From JABFSM01 sp052389555 (GTDB lineage: Bacteria; Gemmatimonadota; Gemmatimonadetes; Gemmatimonadales; GWC2-71-9): a DNA stretch of 64,000 nt. The position numbers and the translations under genes were made by a program. Of the stretch, positions 47,040-55,644 are shown piece after piece (positions within the stretch are counted from its first letter, which is position 1; the number at the start of each line of letters is the position of its first letter). Where the stretch lies: positions 1 to 64,000 of the forward strand of contig JBQTHV010000014.1 in the NCBI GenBank assembly GCA_052389555.1, given 5' to 3'. The notes under the pieces were generated by a model. The model was not told the origin of the DNA. It worked only from the letters and a program-made list of their open reading frames with translations, and did not search any database.

Positions 47040-48572
47040 ATGCTGGCCCGTCTCCGGTCCGCAGCCACGAAGGGCATCGAGGCCTACCTGGTTGAGGTCG
47101 AGGTCGATCTCTCCAACGGGCTTCCTTCCTTTGCCACCGTGGGACTCCCGCAGGGGGCGGTGAAGGAGAGTCGGGAACGAGTGGGCGCTGCGCTGGTGAA
47201 CTCGGGGTATGAGTTTCCGCTCCGCCGCATCACGGTGAATCTGGCCCCCGCCGACGTGCGCAAAGATGGCTCGGCCTTCGACCTGCCCATTGCGCTGGGC
47301 GTGCTCGCGGCCAGTGGGCAGGTTCCCGATCGGTCGCTCGGGGGTGGAGTCTTCCTCGGCGAGTTAGGGCTCCAGGGGGATCTGCGTCCGATTCGCGGGG
47401 CGCTCTCGATGGCCCTCGCCGCCCGCGCCGCCGGAGCCGAACGGATCTTCGTTCCCAACGCCAATGTGGCCGAGGCGGCGGTCGCGGACCGGCTGGAGGT
47501 ACTCGGCGCGGCATCGCTCCGCGAGGTGGTGCAACATCTTCGCGGCGCCGCGCCGATCGTCCTAACCCGCCCCGATCCCCGGACCCATCTCGACGGGAAC
47601 GGCGTGGGTGACGGCGCGGACTTCGCCGACGTGCGCGGGCAAGCGGCCGCCAAGCGAGCGCTCGAAATCGCCGCCGCCGGCGCGCACAACGTGTTGATGA
47701 TCGGCCCGCCCGGGGCGGGGAAGACCATGCTCGCCCGGCGGCTGCCCTCGATCCTGCCGGCCCTTACGCTCGATGAAGCGATCGAGATCACCCGGATCCA
47801 CTCCGTGGCCGGCTTGCTTCCTTCCGGCTCGGCGCTGGTAAGCGCCCGGCCGTTTCGCGGACCGCACCATACAATCAGTGACGCCGGCCTGGTGGGCGGA
47901 GGATCGGTTCCCCGCCCGGGGGAAGTGAGCCTCGCTCATGGTGGCGTTCTGTTTCTGGATGAGTTGCCCGAATTCCACCGCCATGTGCTGGAAGTGCTCC
48001 GCCAGCCGCTCGAGGACGGCGTCGTCACCTTGAGCCGGGCGGCCGCCCGGCTCACGTTCCCGGCACGATTCACGCTCGTCGCGGCCATGAATCCCTGCCC
48101 GTGCGGGAACCTCGGGCATCCGACCCGGCCCTGCATCTGCCCGCCGGTCCAGGTCGAGCGTTACCGGTCCAGGATTTCGGGGCCCTTGCTGGACCGGATC
48201 GACGTCCACTTGCGGGTACCGGCGCTTCCCTTCGCAGACCTGGTGACCAGCGGAGTCGCGGAGTCGAGCGCCGTCATCCGAGCCCGGGTCGGAGCGGCGC
48301 GGGTTAGGCAACGCCGGCGCTTTGCCAGCCGGGACGAGATCCAGGCCAACGCCCACCTGTCCGCCCGCGACGTGCGCCGCCTCTGTCCCCTGACGCCGGA
48401 GCTCGCCGAGCTGCTGCGCACGGCGGTGGACCGCCTGGGGCTGTCGGCGCGAGCCTGCTACCGGGTGCTCAAGGTCGCGCGAACCATCGCCGACCTCGCC
48501 GGGGAGGAGGCCATCACTCCCGCCCACGTCAGCGAAGCGCTCCAGTACCGCGCCGAGCGCCGGGACGTATAA
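47040..48572 (+). CDS. comM: ComM/YifB family Mg-chelatase-like AAA+ ATPase
   Basis: 510 residues from ATG 47040 (MLARLRSAATKGIEAYLVEVEVD). An N-terminal S5-like domain, then Walker A GPPGAGKTMLARRLPSILPAL, Walker B GGVLFLDELPEF and an arginine-finger region NPCPCGNLGHPTRPCIC with clustered cysteines. In naturally transformable bacteria ComM is a branch-migration helicase that helps integrate incoming single-stranded DNA. An upstream TTG start at 46980 would add 20 unconserved residues, so I prefer 47040. Confidence 0.95.
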   Translation: MLARLRSAATKGIEAYLVEVEVDLSNGLPSFATVGLPQGAVKESRERVGAALVNSGYEFPLRRITVNLAPADVRKDGSAFDLPIALGVLAASGQVPDRSLGGGVFLGELGLQGDLRPIRGALSMALAARAAGAERIFVPNANVAEAAVADRLEVLGAASLREVVQHLRGAAPIVLTRPDPRTHLDGNGVGDGADFADVRGQAAAKRALEIAAAGAHNVLMIGPPGAGKTMLARRLPSILPALTLDEAIEITRIHSVAGLLPSGSALVSARPFRGPHHTISDAGLVGGGSVPRPGEVSLAHGGVLFLDELPEFHRHVLEVLRQPLEDGVVTLSRAAARLTFPARFTLVAAMNPCPCGNLGHPTRPCICPPVQVERYRSRISGPLLDRIDVHLRVPALPFADLVTSGVAESSAVIRARVGAARVRQRRRFASRDEIQANAHLSARDVRRLCPLTPELAELLRTAVDRLGLSARACYRVLKVARTIADLAGEEAITPAHVSEALQYRAERRDV

Positions 48573-48573
48573 T
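48568..48573 (+). promoter_or_regulatory. -10 box TATAAT before the S9 peptidase gene
   Basis: A perfect TATAAT lies at the end of comM, 32 bases before ATG 48606. It implies a separate promoter with a short leader for the downstream gene. No consensus -35 is seen. Confidence 0.5.
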
Positions 48574-48605
48574 TGGGGACTTCCCGATCGCTTCGAGGGT
48601 TCTTC

Positions 48606-49727
48606 ATGCGCTCCGTTATCGTGCTTGCTGCGCTGGCTTCCCTGAGCTCGACCTCTACCCCGCTCGACGCCCAGCAAGGGCCGGTCGTCGAGCGGGCCGC
48701 TCGCCCCACGGTGCGGTTGGATAGCGCCCGGGCGGCCCAGCTCTACGTCAGCAATCGTCCCGAGGACCATCCCGCTGCCAACTACGAGGCGGCCACGGCC
48801 GGCAAGCGTGCCACCGACAGCATCTACGCCGCCCGAAGCGCCGGCGTGATGGAGTTCCGCAAGGTCACCTACCAGAGCTCGACGGATGGTCTCGAGATCC
48901 CGGCCTATCTCTTCGCGCCGCTGGCCAAGCGCGGCGACCGGGGCCATGCCGCAATGGTATGGGTCCACGGAGGGGTGCACGGGAACTGGGGAACCACCAT
49001 GTATCCCTTCGTGCGCGAAGCGGTCCAGCGCGGCTACGTGATCATTACGCCGGACTATCGCGGCAGCACGGGGTACGGCCGGGAGTTTCACAACTTGATC
49101 GACTACGGCGGCAAAGAGCTGGATGACGTGGCGTCGGCGTACGAGTTCCTGAAGACGCTGCCTTACGTGGATCCCGACCGCGTCGGCATCATGGGCTGGA
49201 GTCACGGCGGGTACATCACGTCGCTGATCCTGTTCCGCGCTCAGCATCCCTTCAAGGGTGGCGCCGCGATCGTCCCGGTGACCAACCTGGTGTTCCGGCT
49301 CTCCTACAAGGGCCCGAGCTACCAGCGTTCCTTCGCCACCCAGGCCGGGATCCAGGGGCTGCCCTTCGAGAAGCGGGCGGAGTACCTCAAGCGGTCACCC
49401 CTCTATCACGTCGAGCACCTCAAGGTCCCGATCCTGGTGCACGTCGCCACCAATGACACCGACGTGGACTACGTGGAGGACCAGCAACTGGTCTGGAAGC
49501 TCCAGGCGCTCAAGCCCGACCTCGCCGAAACCAAGATCTACGTGGACCCGCCGACCTGGGGATCGTCGGGCGGGCATGCGTTCAGCCGGCGAGTCGATCC
49601 TAACACGCTGGAGCGCGTGGATTCGCCCGAGCAGATCGATTCGTGGAACCGGACCTGGGTGTTTTTCGAGTGGATCCTGCGGCCGTACCAGGACCCGTCG
49701 AAAGCAGCGGCTTCAGGGGGGCGGTAA
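48606..49727 (+). CDS. Exported S9-family (prolyl oligopeptidase-like) hydrolase
   Basis: 373 residues from ATG 48606 with a leader (RSVIVLAALASLSSTSTPLDAQ). The alpha/beta hydrolase domain lacks the propeller of full-length POP enzymes. The oxyanion segment is VWVHGGVHGNWG. TPDYRGSTGYGREFH precedes the nucleophile GWSHGGY. The acid is in NDTDVDY, and His in SSGGHAFSRRVD. A secreted peptidase or acyl-hydrolase is likely. It ends 5 bp before the convergent deoxyhypusine synthase gene. Confidence 0.9.
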   Translation: MRSVIVLAALASLSSTSTPLDAQQGPVVERAARPTVRLDSARAAQLYVSNRPEDHPAANYEAATAGKRATDSIYAARSAGVMEFRKVTYQSSTDGLEIPAYLFAPLAKRGDRGHAAMVWVHGGVHGNWGTTMYPFVREAVQRGYVIITPDYRGSTGYGREFHNLIDYGGKELDDVASAYEFLKTLPYVDPDRVGIMGWSHGGYITSLILFRAQHPFKGGAAIVPVTNLVFRLSYKGPSYQRSFATQAGIQGLPFEKRAEYLKRSPLYHVEHLKVPILVHVATNDTDVDYVEDQQLVWKLQALKPDLAETKIYVDPPTWGSSGGHAFSRRVDPNTLERVDSPEQIDSWNRTWVFFEWILRPYQDPSKAAASGGR

Positions 49728-49732
49728 GACGG

Positions 49733-50707
49733 CTACTGCTCCAACACGAGTGCCGAAATGAGCGGCATCACGATCGAGGCATCGGATTCGATGATGTAAC
49801 TCGGGGTGTCCACCCCCAGCTTGCCCCAGGTGATCTTCTCGTTGGGCACCGCGCCGGAGTAGCTCCCGAAGCTGGTGGTCGAATCGCTGATCTGACAGAA
49901 ATATGCCCACCGCGGAACCTGGGTCCGGCCCAGGTCCTGGTGGAGCATCGGGACCACGCAAATCGGAAAGTCTCCCGCAATACCGCCCCCGATCTGGAAG
50001 AACCCGATCGAATGCTGGGCGCTGGTCCGCTGGTACCACTCGGCCAGCGCCACCATGTACTCGATTCCGGAGCGCACCGTGTGCACGTTCCTGATGCGGC
50101 CTTCGATGCAGTGGCCCGAGTACATGTTCCCGAGTGTCGAGTCCTCCCAGCCCGGCACGAACATCGGCAGGTCTGCCTCCGCCGCCGCGACCAACCAACT
50201 GTCACGCGGGTCGATCTGGTAGCTCTCCTTGAGCTTCCCGCAGCGCAGCAGCCGGTACACGAATTCGTGAGGAAAGAGCCGCTCCCCTTTCCGCTCGGCC
50301 GCCTGCCATTCCTTGAGGACGGCGGCCTCGATCCGCCGCATGGCTTCCTCTTCGGGAATGCAGGTATCAGTCACCCGATTGAGATGCCGATCGAGCAGCT
50401 TCGCTTCGTCCTCCGGGGTGAGATCGCGATAGCGGGGGACCCGGACGTAATGATCGTGGGCGACCAGATTGAAGACGTCCTCCTCTAGGTTCGCCCCCGT
50501 GCAGCTGATGCCGTGCACCTTCTTCCGCCGGATCAGCTCCGCCAGCGAGAGGCCGAGCTCGGCCGTGCTCATCGCCCCCGCGATGGTGAGGAACATCCGG
50601 CCGTCGCGCTCGAGCAGCGCGCGCCACCCGTCGGATGCTTCGATGAGGGTGGCGGCGTTGAAATGGCGGAAATGATGGCGCAGGTACTGCGAGACCGGGC
50701 TCGCCAT
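49733..50707 (-). CDS. Deoxyhypusine synthase-like protein
   Basis: 324 residues. The family is recognised by FLTIAGAMSTAELGLSLAELIRRKKVHGISCTGANLEEDVFN, VPGWEDSTLGNMYSGH, IGGGIAGDFPICVVPML and the catalytic lysine region VPNEKITWGKLGV. In eukaryotes and archaea the enzyme modifies eIF5A. Bacteria lack eIF5A, and bacterial homologues make homospermidine or act in polyamine metabolism. It lies 15 bp downstream of pxpC in the same operon, which might tie polyamine and oxoproline metabolism, but this is speculative. Confidence 0.93.
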   Translation of the reverse strand: MASPVSQYLRHHFRHFNAATLIEASDGWRALLERDGRMFLTIAGAMSTAELGLSLAELIRRKKVHGISCTGANLEEDVFNLVAHDHYVRVPRYRDLTPEDEAKLLDRHLNRVTDTCIPEEEAMRRIEAAVLKEWQAAERKGERLFPHEFVYRLLRCGKLKESYQIDPRDSWLVAAAEADLPMFVPGWEDSTLGNMYSGHCIEGRIRNVHTVRSGIEYMVALAEWYQRTSAQHSIGFFQIGGGIAGDFPICVVPMLHQDLGRTQVPRWAYFCQISDSTTSFGSYSGAVPNEKITWGKLGVDTPSYIIESDASIVMPLISALVLEQ

Positions 50708-50722
50708 GGCTGGAGGATAACC

Positions 50723-51706
50723 TCAGCCGCCACTCGCTTCCAGCGATTGGGACCCAGCCTGAGGCGCGGCCTGGGCCAGTCGGAGGATCTCATCGTCTCG
50801 TGCCCCGGACCACGCGTCCTCCATCGAAATCCCCCAGAACCGTACCAGCTGACCAGGCTGGCACTGGGCCAGCCGAGCGAGGTCCCGCCGGTTCACCACC
50901 CCAATCTTGGGATATCCGCCGATGGTGGGTCCATCGGGCATCAGCACGATCGGCTGGCCGTTATCGGGAATCTGAACCGCGCCCGGACAGGCCGCCTCGG
51001 AGGGCAGAGTGGCGCGCTCGCGCGGCGCCAAGGGAGGGCCGCTGAGACGGTAGCCACTCCGATCCGAGGCGCGATCCACGGTATAGATCGATTCGAAGAA
51101 TCGGAATTGCGCATCGGAATCGAATCGCTCCCATTGGGGTCCCAAGGTGGTGCGGAGCACCAGCTCCGGCAATTCCGCGACCCGATCCACGAGGAGCTCG
51201 CTGGCAGTCGAACGGAGAGTGCCTGTCATCGCCTCCACTCGGGGCAGGGTTCCGATCGGGAGGTGGTCGCCGCTCTGGAGCCGGCGCCCCTGGAATCCTC
51301 CCAAACCCGCCGTCAGGTAGGTGGACCGGCTGCCCAGCACTGTCGGCACGTCAAACCCTCCCCGAACCGCGAGATACCCGAACCGATAACGGGGCTTCGG
51401 GACCAGGGTGATGGGAACCTGAGCGGGTGCGGTCACCAGCCCAGGTTGCTTAACCCGCTCGTCACCCACCCGGATTTCCGCCATGGGAATCGCCGCGAGC
51501 AGGGTTTCCCGCTCGCATTTGAGCACCAGGGGGCCGAGTGCCCATTCGATCGCCGCGGCCCCACCTGGGTTTTCGACAAAGGCATTGGCGACAGCTAGGG
51601 CGTACGGGTCCATCGCCCCGGCCGGAGGCAGCCCCCAGGCGCGGCCGCGGGGGAATCCGAAATCCTGCACGGTGGCATAGGGCGGCGCCTTGACGATCTC
51701 GATCAT
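50723..51706 (-). CDS. pxpC: 5-oxoprolinase subunit C (biotin-dependent carboxyltransferase family)
   Basis: 327 residues from ATG 51706, overlapping the pxpB stop (ATGA). The motifs are VQDFGFPRGRAWGLPPAGAMDPYAL, AIEWALGPLVLKC, YLAVRGGFDVPTVLGSRSTYL and DGPTIGGYPKIGVVNRRDLARLAQC. With PxpA and PxpB it forms the ATP-dependent 5-oxoprolinase that recycles 5-oxoproline to glutamate. The subunit order on the strand is A-B-C. Confidence 0.94.
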   Translation of the reverse strand: MIEIVKAPPYATVQDFGFPRGRAWGLPPAGAMDPYALAVANAFVENPGGAAAIEWALGPLVLKCERETLLAAIPMAEIRVGDERVKQPGLVTAPAQVPITLVPKPRYRFGYLAVRGGFDVPTVLGSRSTYLTAGLGGFQGRRLQSGDHLPIGTLPRVEAMTGTLRSTASELLVDRVAELPELVLRTTLGPQWERFDSDAQFRFFESIYTVDRASDRSGYRLSGPPLAPRERATLPSEAACPGAVQIPDNGQPIVLMPDGPTIGGYPKIGVVNRRDLARLAQCQPGQLVRFWGISMEDAWSGARDDEILRLAQAAPQAGSQSLEASGG

Positions 51707-52368
51707 GATACCGGGTCGAACTGCACCCGATAGTCCGGGCCAAGCAGCGCAGGGGGATCGCGCTGGGGATCGAACATCACCGTCTCGGTCCGGCCCAGCA
51801 GATGCCAGCCACCCGGGGTGGCGAAGGGATACACCCCGGTTTGCGACCCGGCGATGGCGACCGCGCCGGCCGGCACCCGGGTGCGGGGTGCGTCCCGCCG
51901 GGGAAGATGGAGCGCCGGATCGAGATCGCCCAGATAGGCCCACCCCGGGACGAACCCGAGACAGTACACCCGATAGATCGGAGCGGCGTGGCGCCGGGTT
52001 ACCTCGTCGCGGGTTAGGCCGGTCCGTTCCGCCACCTCGTCCAGGTCGGGTCCGTCGTAGCGGACCGGAATGATGACCGGTGGGCGGTCAGGTTGCCTGT
52101 CGTGGATCACGGGAGTCTGGGCGTCCTCGAGTCGAACCAGAGCCTCCCGAATGGCTATGGGATCTGCCACATGGGGGTCGAAGAAGACGGTCAGGGCTGC
52201 ATAGGCCGGTACGATCTCGATCACGCCGGGGAGATGAGCCGAGGCAACCCAGCGCGCCAGTTGCCGGACCGCGTGATTGATCTCCGGGTCCACCCGTACG
52301 CCCAGGATCACGGTCCAGGCGGATTCACCCAGGGGGGAGATCGGGAGAACGGGTGGGGGATCGCTCAC
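51703..52368 (-). CDS. pxpB: 5-oxoprolinase subunit B (allophanate hydrolase subunit 1 family)
   Basis: 221 residues from ATG 52368. LGESAWTVILG, GVIEIVPAYAALTVFFDP, VYCLGFVPGWAYLGDLDP, RTRVPAGAVAIAGSQTGVYPFATPGGWHLLGRT are the characteristic AHS1/KipI segments. It overlaps both neighbours by 4 bp. It works as a complex with PxpC and PxpA in the cytoplasm. Confidence 0.94.
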   Translation of the reverse strand: MSDPPPVLPISPLGESAWTVILGVRVDPEINHAVRQLARWVASAHLPGVIEIVPAYAALTVFFDPHVADPIAIREALVRLEDAQTPVIHDRQPDRPPVIIPVRYDGPDLDEVAERTGLTRDEVTRRHAAPIYRVYCLGFVPGWAYLGDLDPALHLPRRDAPRTRVPAGAVAIAGSQTGVYPFATPGGWHLLGRTETVMFDPQRDPPALLGPDYRVQFDPVS

Positions 52369-53126
52369 TTGACGAACGGAGCGAGCGTGATTCCCTCGGC
52401 CTCGAAGCGGTGCCGCACGGCTTTGACGATCGCCCCGGCGTGGGGGCCGTCGCCGTGCACGCAGAGCGAATCGGCCCGCACGATGCAGCGGGTCCCATCG
52501 ATCGCCACGACGTAATGGTCCTGCACCATCCGGAGCGCGCGCTCGGCGATCGTGTCCAGATCCTCGAGCACCGCGCCGGGCTCGCCGCGCGGCACCAGCT
52601 GCCCATCCGGGAGATAGGCCCGATCGATGAAGGCCTCCCGGGCCACATCGAGGCCGGTCTCGGTGGCTGCCTGGAGCAGCGCGCTGCCCTCGAGCCCCAG
52701 CACGACCAGCTCACTGTCGAGCTGGCGCAGGGCGTAGGCCAGGGCCTTGCTGACCTCCCGGTCCCGGGCGGCGCGGTGATACAGTGCCCCGTGCAGCTTG
52801 ACGTACCTAACCCGCACGCCGGCTGCCCGGCAGAAGGCATCCAGCGCGCCCACCTGGTAGGTGACGTCGGCCGCGAGCTCGGCGGCGCTGGCGCCGAGCT
52901 CGCGGCGGCCGAACCCGGCGAGATCCCGGTAGCCCGGATGGGCCCCGATGGTCACCCCCCGGCCGGCCGCCGCCGCCACGGTGCGCTGCATGACCGACGG
53001 ATCACCGGCGTGAAACCCGCACGCGACATTCGCCGAGGTCACCAGGGAGAGCAGCTCGTCCTCGCCGGGGATCTGGTACCGGCCGAAGCTCTCGCCCAGG
53101 TCGGCGTTGAGATCGATGCGGGTCAC
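52365..53126 (-). CDS. pxpA: 5-oxoprolinase subunit A (LamB/YcsF family)
   Basis: 253 residues from GTG 53126. The opening RIDLNADLGESFGRY, SANVACGFHAGDPSVMQRTV, IGAHPGYRDLAGFGRRE, KLHGALYHRAA and LCVHGDGPHAG are complete LamB/YcsF markers. The start is set by the GTGA overlap with the upstream tonB-like gene; a longer open frame to 53201 would clash with that gene. It is the first pxp gene of the operon. Confidence 0.94.
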   Translation of the reverse strand: MTRIDLNADLGESFGRYQIPGEDELLSLVTSANVACGFHAGDPSVMQRTVAAAAGRGVTIGAHPGYRDLAGFGRRELGASAAELAADVTYQVGALDAFCRAAGVRVRYVKLHGALYHRAARDREVSKALAYALRQLDSELVVLGLEGSALLQAATETGLDVAREAFIDRAYLPDGQLVPRGEPGAVLEDLDTIAERALRMVQDHYVVAIDGTRCIVRADSLCVHGDGPHAGAIVKAVRHRFEAEGITLAPFVK

Positions 53127-53827
53127 GCCGGACCGGTTGCTCCCGAGGAGCCCGCCGGGTCGCGGCGCGTGATCCGGAAGTGAAAGGTCTGCTCCACCCA
53201 CTGCCTAACCCGCCGGCCCTTCTGGATCGCCGGCCGGAACAGCATGCCCGGGAGCGCCTCGCGGACCGCCTGGGCAAACCCCCGGTGGGTGGTCGAGAGC
53301 ACCCGATAGGTCGCGGTGTCGACCAGGCCGATGGTATCGACCACATAGCGCACCGTGACCGAACCGGCGATCGCCTGACGCAATAGCTCGGGCGGATAGC
53401 CGGGAGCCAGGCTCAGGGGATCGCGCACGACCGCGCTATCGACTTCCAGCTCGGTGAAAGCAGTCTCCCGGATGGCCCGGGTGACCAGGGCGGGCTTGAG
53501 CGCAGCGATGGCGTGCTCCAGATCCGGCGTGCCTGCGGCTGCCCGATCGCTCAGGGCCTCCGCGGGTGGGTCGGTGGCGGCCAGGCCGCCCACCCTGGCC
53601 GCCGAGCTGAACGAGGCATCGGCGAGCTCGTGGTGCGACGGGCCCGGTTCATCGGGGGGGACCAGATAGATCACTTCCCGATCGAGCAGCGCCCGCCGCA
53701 CCTCTTCCTGGAGCGGGGCCGCCAGGGCAGCGATGATCGCCAGGTGGAACAGGAGGTTCCCCAGCGTGAGCCCGTTCTTGGGGAGGGGAGTGTTCGGGGT
53801 GGGTGGCGCAAACAGGCGGATCATCAC
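53123..53827 (-). CDS. TonB-like energy-transducer protein
   Basis: 234 residues. One N-terminal transmembrane helix (LTLGNLLFHLAIIAALAAPL) is followed by an unstructured region and a C-terminal TonB domain: AIAGSVTVRYVVDTIGLVDTATYRVLSTTHRGFAQAVREALPGMLFRPAIQKGRRVRQWVEQTFHF. It would transmit proton-motive force to outer-membrane receptors, but no ExbB/ExbD or receptor lies here. Its stop overlaps pxpA (GTGA), an unusual pairing. Confidence 0.85.
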   Translation of the reverse strand: MMIRLFAPPTPNTPLPKNGLTLGNLLFHLAIIAALAAPLQEEVRRALLDREVIYLVPPDEPGPSHHELADASFSSAARVGGLAATDPPAEALSDRAAAGTPDLEHAIAALKPALVTRAIRETAFTELEVDSAVVRDPLSLAPGYPPELLRQAIAGSVTVRYVVDTIGLVDTATYRVLSTTHRGFAQAVREALPGMLFRPAIQKGRRVRQWVEQTFHFRITRRDPAGSSGATGPA

Positions 53828-53963
53828 GGGCCTCGCGCTCCATAAAGATAGCGAGGAGCGAAGCAGGCAGGAGCGACCCGCGAGTAGCGAATCGGGGAGC
53901 CTGGCCTGGCCCGCGGCCTTGGCCCCCTGCTCGCGGGGCGCGATCCGGGGCCCGCGATAATAT

Positions 53964-53989
53964 TTTGATTTGACAAATCAAACTATATT
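53964..53989 (+). promoter_or_regulatory. Operator palindrome and -10 box of the MarR gene (leaderless)
   Basis: TTTGATTT-GAC-AAATCAAA (53964-53982) is a perfect 8-bp inverted repeat. TATATT (53984-53989) follows immediately, then 6 bases to the GTG at 53996. The operator would cover the -35/-10 space, so autorepression is likely and the mRNA is probably leaderless. The block is strikingly A+T-rich for this genome. Confidence 0.65.
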
Positions 53990-53995
53990 CTACTG

Positions 53996-54565
53996 GTGAC
54001 CCGGCTCGCCGCTGCGACCCAGGCCGTCCTGGCGGCCTACCCCGCTGTCCTGGCCGGCTGCCGCCGGCGGGAGATCCCGGAACCGGTCTCCGGGGTCCCG
54101 CTGAGTCCCCACCTGGCCAGTTTGCTCGAGCACCTGGATCCCCGGACCCCGCTCGCCGTGGGCGAGCTGGCCCGCCGGCTCCGGGTGACCCCAGCCACCA
54201 TCTCTCTCCAGCTCACTCGCCTGGTCGGTCTCGGTCTGATCGCCCGCAGCCGTGACCGGAGTGATGGCCGCCGGGTCCTGCTTCGGCTGACCGAAGCCGG
54301 AGTCGCGCTGCGCCAGAACCGATCCCTGCTCGATCCGAACCGGGTGCGGGCCGCCCTGGCGCGACTGTCCGCCCGGGAGCGGAGCCAATCGGTGGCCGGG
54401 CTTCGGGTCCTGGCCCGCGCCGCGGTCGCGCTCGCCTCCGAGCCCCCCAAGCACCTGCCGTCCGGCGGTCCGGCCGTCCGGCCGCCCGCGTTGCCGCCGA
54501 GCCGCCGAGGGCCGAGTGCCGAGTCACGAATCCAGCCCACCTCTCCACGGAGACCTCGGTCATGA
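53996..54565 (+). CDS. MarR-family transcriptional regulator
   Basis: 189 residues from GTG 53996. The winged helix-turn-helix is LAVGELARRLRVTPATISLQLTRLVGLGLIARSRDRSDGRRVLLRLTEAG. The C-terminal about 40 residues (SGGPAVRPPALPPSRRGPSAESR) come from an 8-bp repeat and are unlike MarR dimerisation helices, so the tail may be an acquired extension. It overlaps the next gene as ATGA and probably controls it. Confidence 0.85.
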   Translation: MTRLAAATQAVLAAYPAVLAGCRRREIPEPVSGVPLSPHLASLLEHLDPRTPLAVGELARRLRVTPATISLQLTRLVGLGLIARSRDRSDGRRVLLRLTEAGVALRQNRSLLDPNRVRAALARLSARERSQSVAGLRVLARAAVALASEPPKHLPSGGPAVRPPALPPSRRGPSAESRIQPTSPRRPRS

Positions 54566-55128
54566 ACTGGATCGAACGCCGCAAGCGTCGCGCCCGCCGG
54601 CGCCGCCTCATCCGCGGGTTAGGAGCCGGCGGTCTGCTCCTGGTCTCCGCATTGCTGGCCGGTACCGCGCTGCCGGCCGTCCGGATCCGGCGAGGCACCC
54701 TGACCCTCGCTCGATCACCGGAGGTCGTCTGGTGGGTGCTGACCGATCTGGATGGGATGCCCGCCTGGCGCTCTGATCTCCGCGCGGTGGAGCGGCTGCC
54801 CGACCGGGAGGGCCGGCTCGCCTGGAAAGAGGTCGGGCGAAGCGGGAGTCGAGTTGTCGAGCTTATCGAGGCGGAGCCGCTTCGGCGCCTGGTGATGGGG
54901 CGAACCGAAGGGGCCCGCACGATCCTCCGCACGATCGAGCTGGCCGAGCCGGAAGGGCTGAGCGGAACCGTGGTGACCGTGATCGAAGAAGAAAGGGTCG
55001 GGAACCCGATCGCTCGCGTGTTAACCCGGCTGCCCATTCCGCGCGATCGGACCCCGCGCTTGCTGCGCGACCTCGCCGACCGGTTCGGGGACCGCCCGCC
55101 CGTCGCGGTGGGGCGCGGTGCGGGTTAA
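54562..55128 (+). CDS. SRPBCC-fold (polyketide cyclase-like) protein with N-terminal membrane anchor
   Basis: 188 residues. A basic N-terminus and hydrophobic segment (GAGGLLLVSALLAGTALPAV) precede an SRPBCC domain: LTLARSPEVVWWVLTDLDGMPAWRSDLRAVERLPDREGRLAWKEVG, RTIELAEPEGLSGTVVTVIEEERV. It is a hydrophobic-ligand binding or START-like domain tethered to the membrane. Its start overlaps the MarR stop. The 3' end overlaps convergent arfB by 4 bp. Confidence 0.82.
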   Translation: MNWIERRKRRARRRRLIRGLGAGGLLLVSALLAGTALPAVRIRRGTLTLARSPEVVWWVLTDLDGMPAWRSDLRAVERLPDREGRLAWKEVGRSGSRVVELIEAEPLRRLVMGRTEGARTILRTIELAEPEGLSGTVVTVIEEERVGNPIARVLTRLPIPRDRTPRLLRDLADRFGDRPPVAVGRGAG

Positions 55129-55559
55129 TCCTGCTCGTTGATCCGGCTGCGCATCCGCTTGACCTCGCTCCGCCGGCGCTTGGCCTCGAGCCGCCGGCGC
55201 CGCTCGGCGGGGGGAACCCTGGTGCGGCGGCGCGGCTTGGGTGGAACGACTGCTCGCGCCAGAAGCTTGACCAATCGCGCGGTCACGGCTTCCCGGTTCC
55301 GGAGCTGGCTTCGGCTCCCTGCTTCGGTAAGACGCAGCCACCCTTCGCGGTCGAGCCGGGAACCGAGTCGCTCCCGGAGCAGGGCTCGCGCTGCGGCGTT
55401 CGGGGCGCTACTGGTTTCGAGATTCCACCAGAGCTCGACCCGGGTCGAAGAAGTGTTGACGTGCTGGCCGCCGGGACCGCCCGCCCGCGTCGCGCGATAC
55501 ACGAGCTCCGCGCGAGGAATCCGGAGCGGGCCGGCCGGGAGCACCTCGCGTTGGGGCAT
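55125..55559 (-). CDS. arfB: Alternative ribosome-rescue factor (peptidyl-tRNA hydrolase, GGQ family)
   Basis: 144 residues. The release-factor GGQ loop is in RATRAGGPGGQHVNTSSTRVELWWN. A basic helical tail (RRRTRVPPAERRRRLEAKRRRSEVKRMRSRI) enters the mRNA channel of stalled ribosomes in ArfB/YaeJ. It hydrolyses peptidyl-tRNA on non-stop complexes. The start at ATG 55559 fits the usual length of about 140. Confidence 0.94.
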   Translation of the reverse strand: MPQREVLPAGPLRIPRAELVYRATRAGGPGGQHVNTSSTRVELWWNLETSSAPNAAARALLRERLGSRLDREGWLRLTEAGSRSQLRNREAVTARLVKLLARAVVPPKPRRRTRVPPAERRRRLEAKRRRSEVKRMRSRINEQD

Positions 55560-55577
55560 GAACCCAATGTAAGAGGT

Positions 55578-55602
55578 GACTCGGCACTCGGCACTCGGTG
55601 CT
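55578..55602. repeat. 7-bp tandem repeat (GGCACTC)
   Basis: CTCGGCACTC GGCACTC GGTGCTTGG, three units, in the divergent gap between arfB and thpR. It is also weakly self-complementary (GGCACTC / GGTGC). Confidence 0.7.
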
Positions 55603-55644
55603 TGGCGGTTGCGGTTCTTCGAGCAGCGGTTAGCCTTCAGCGCG

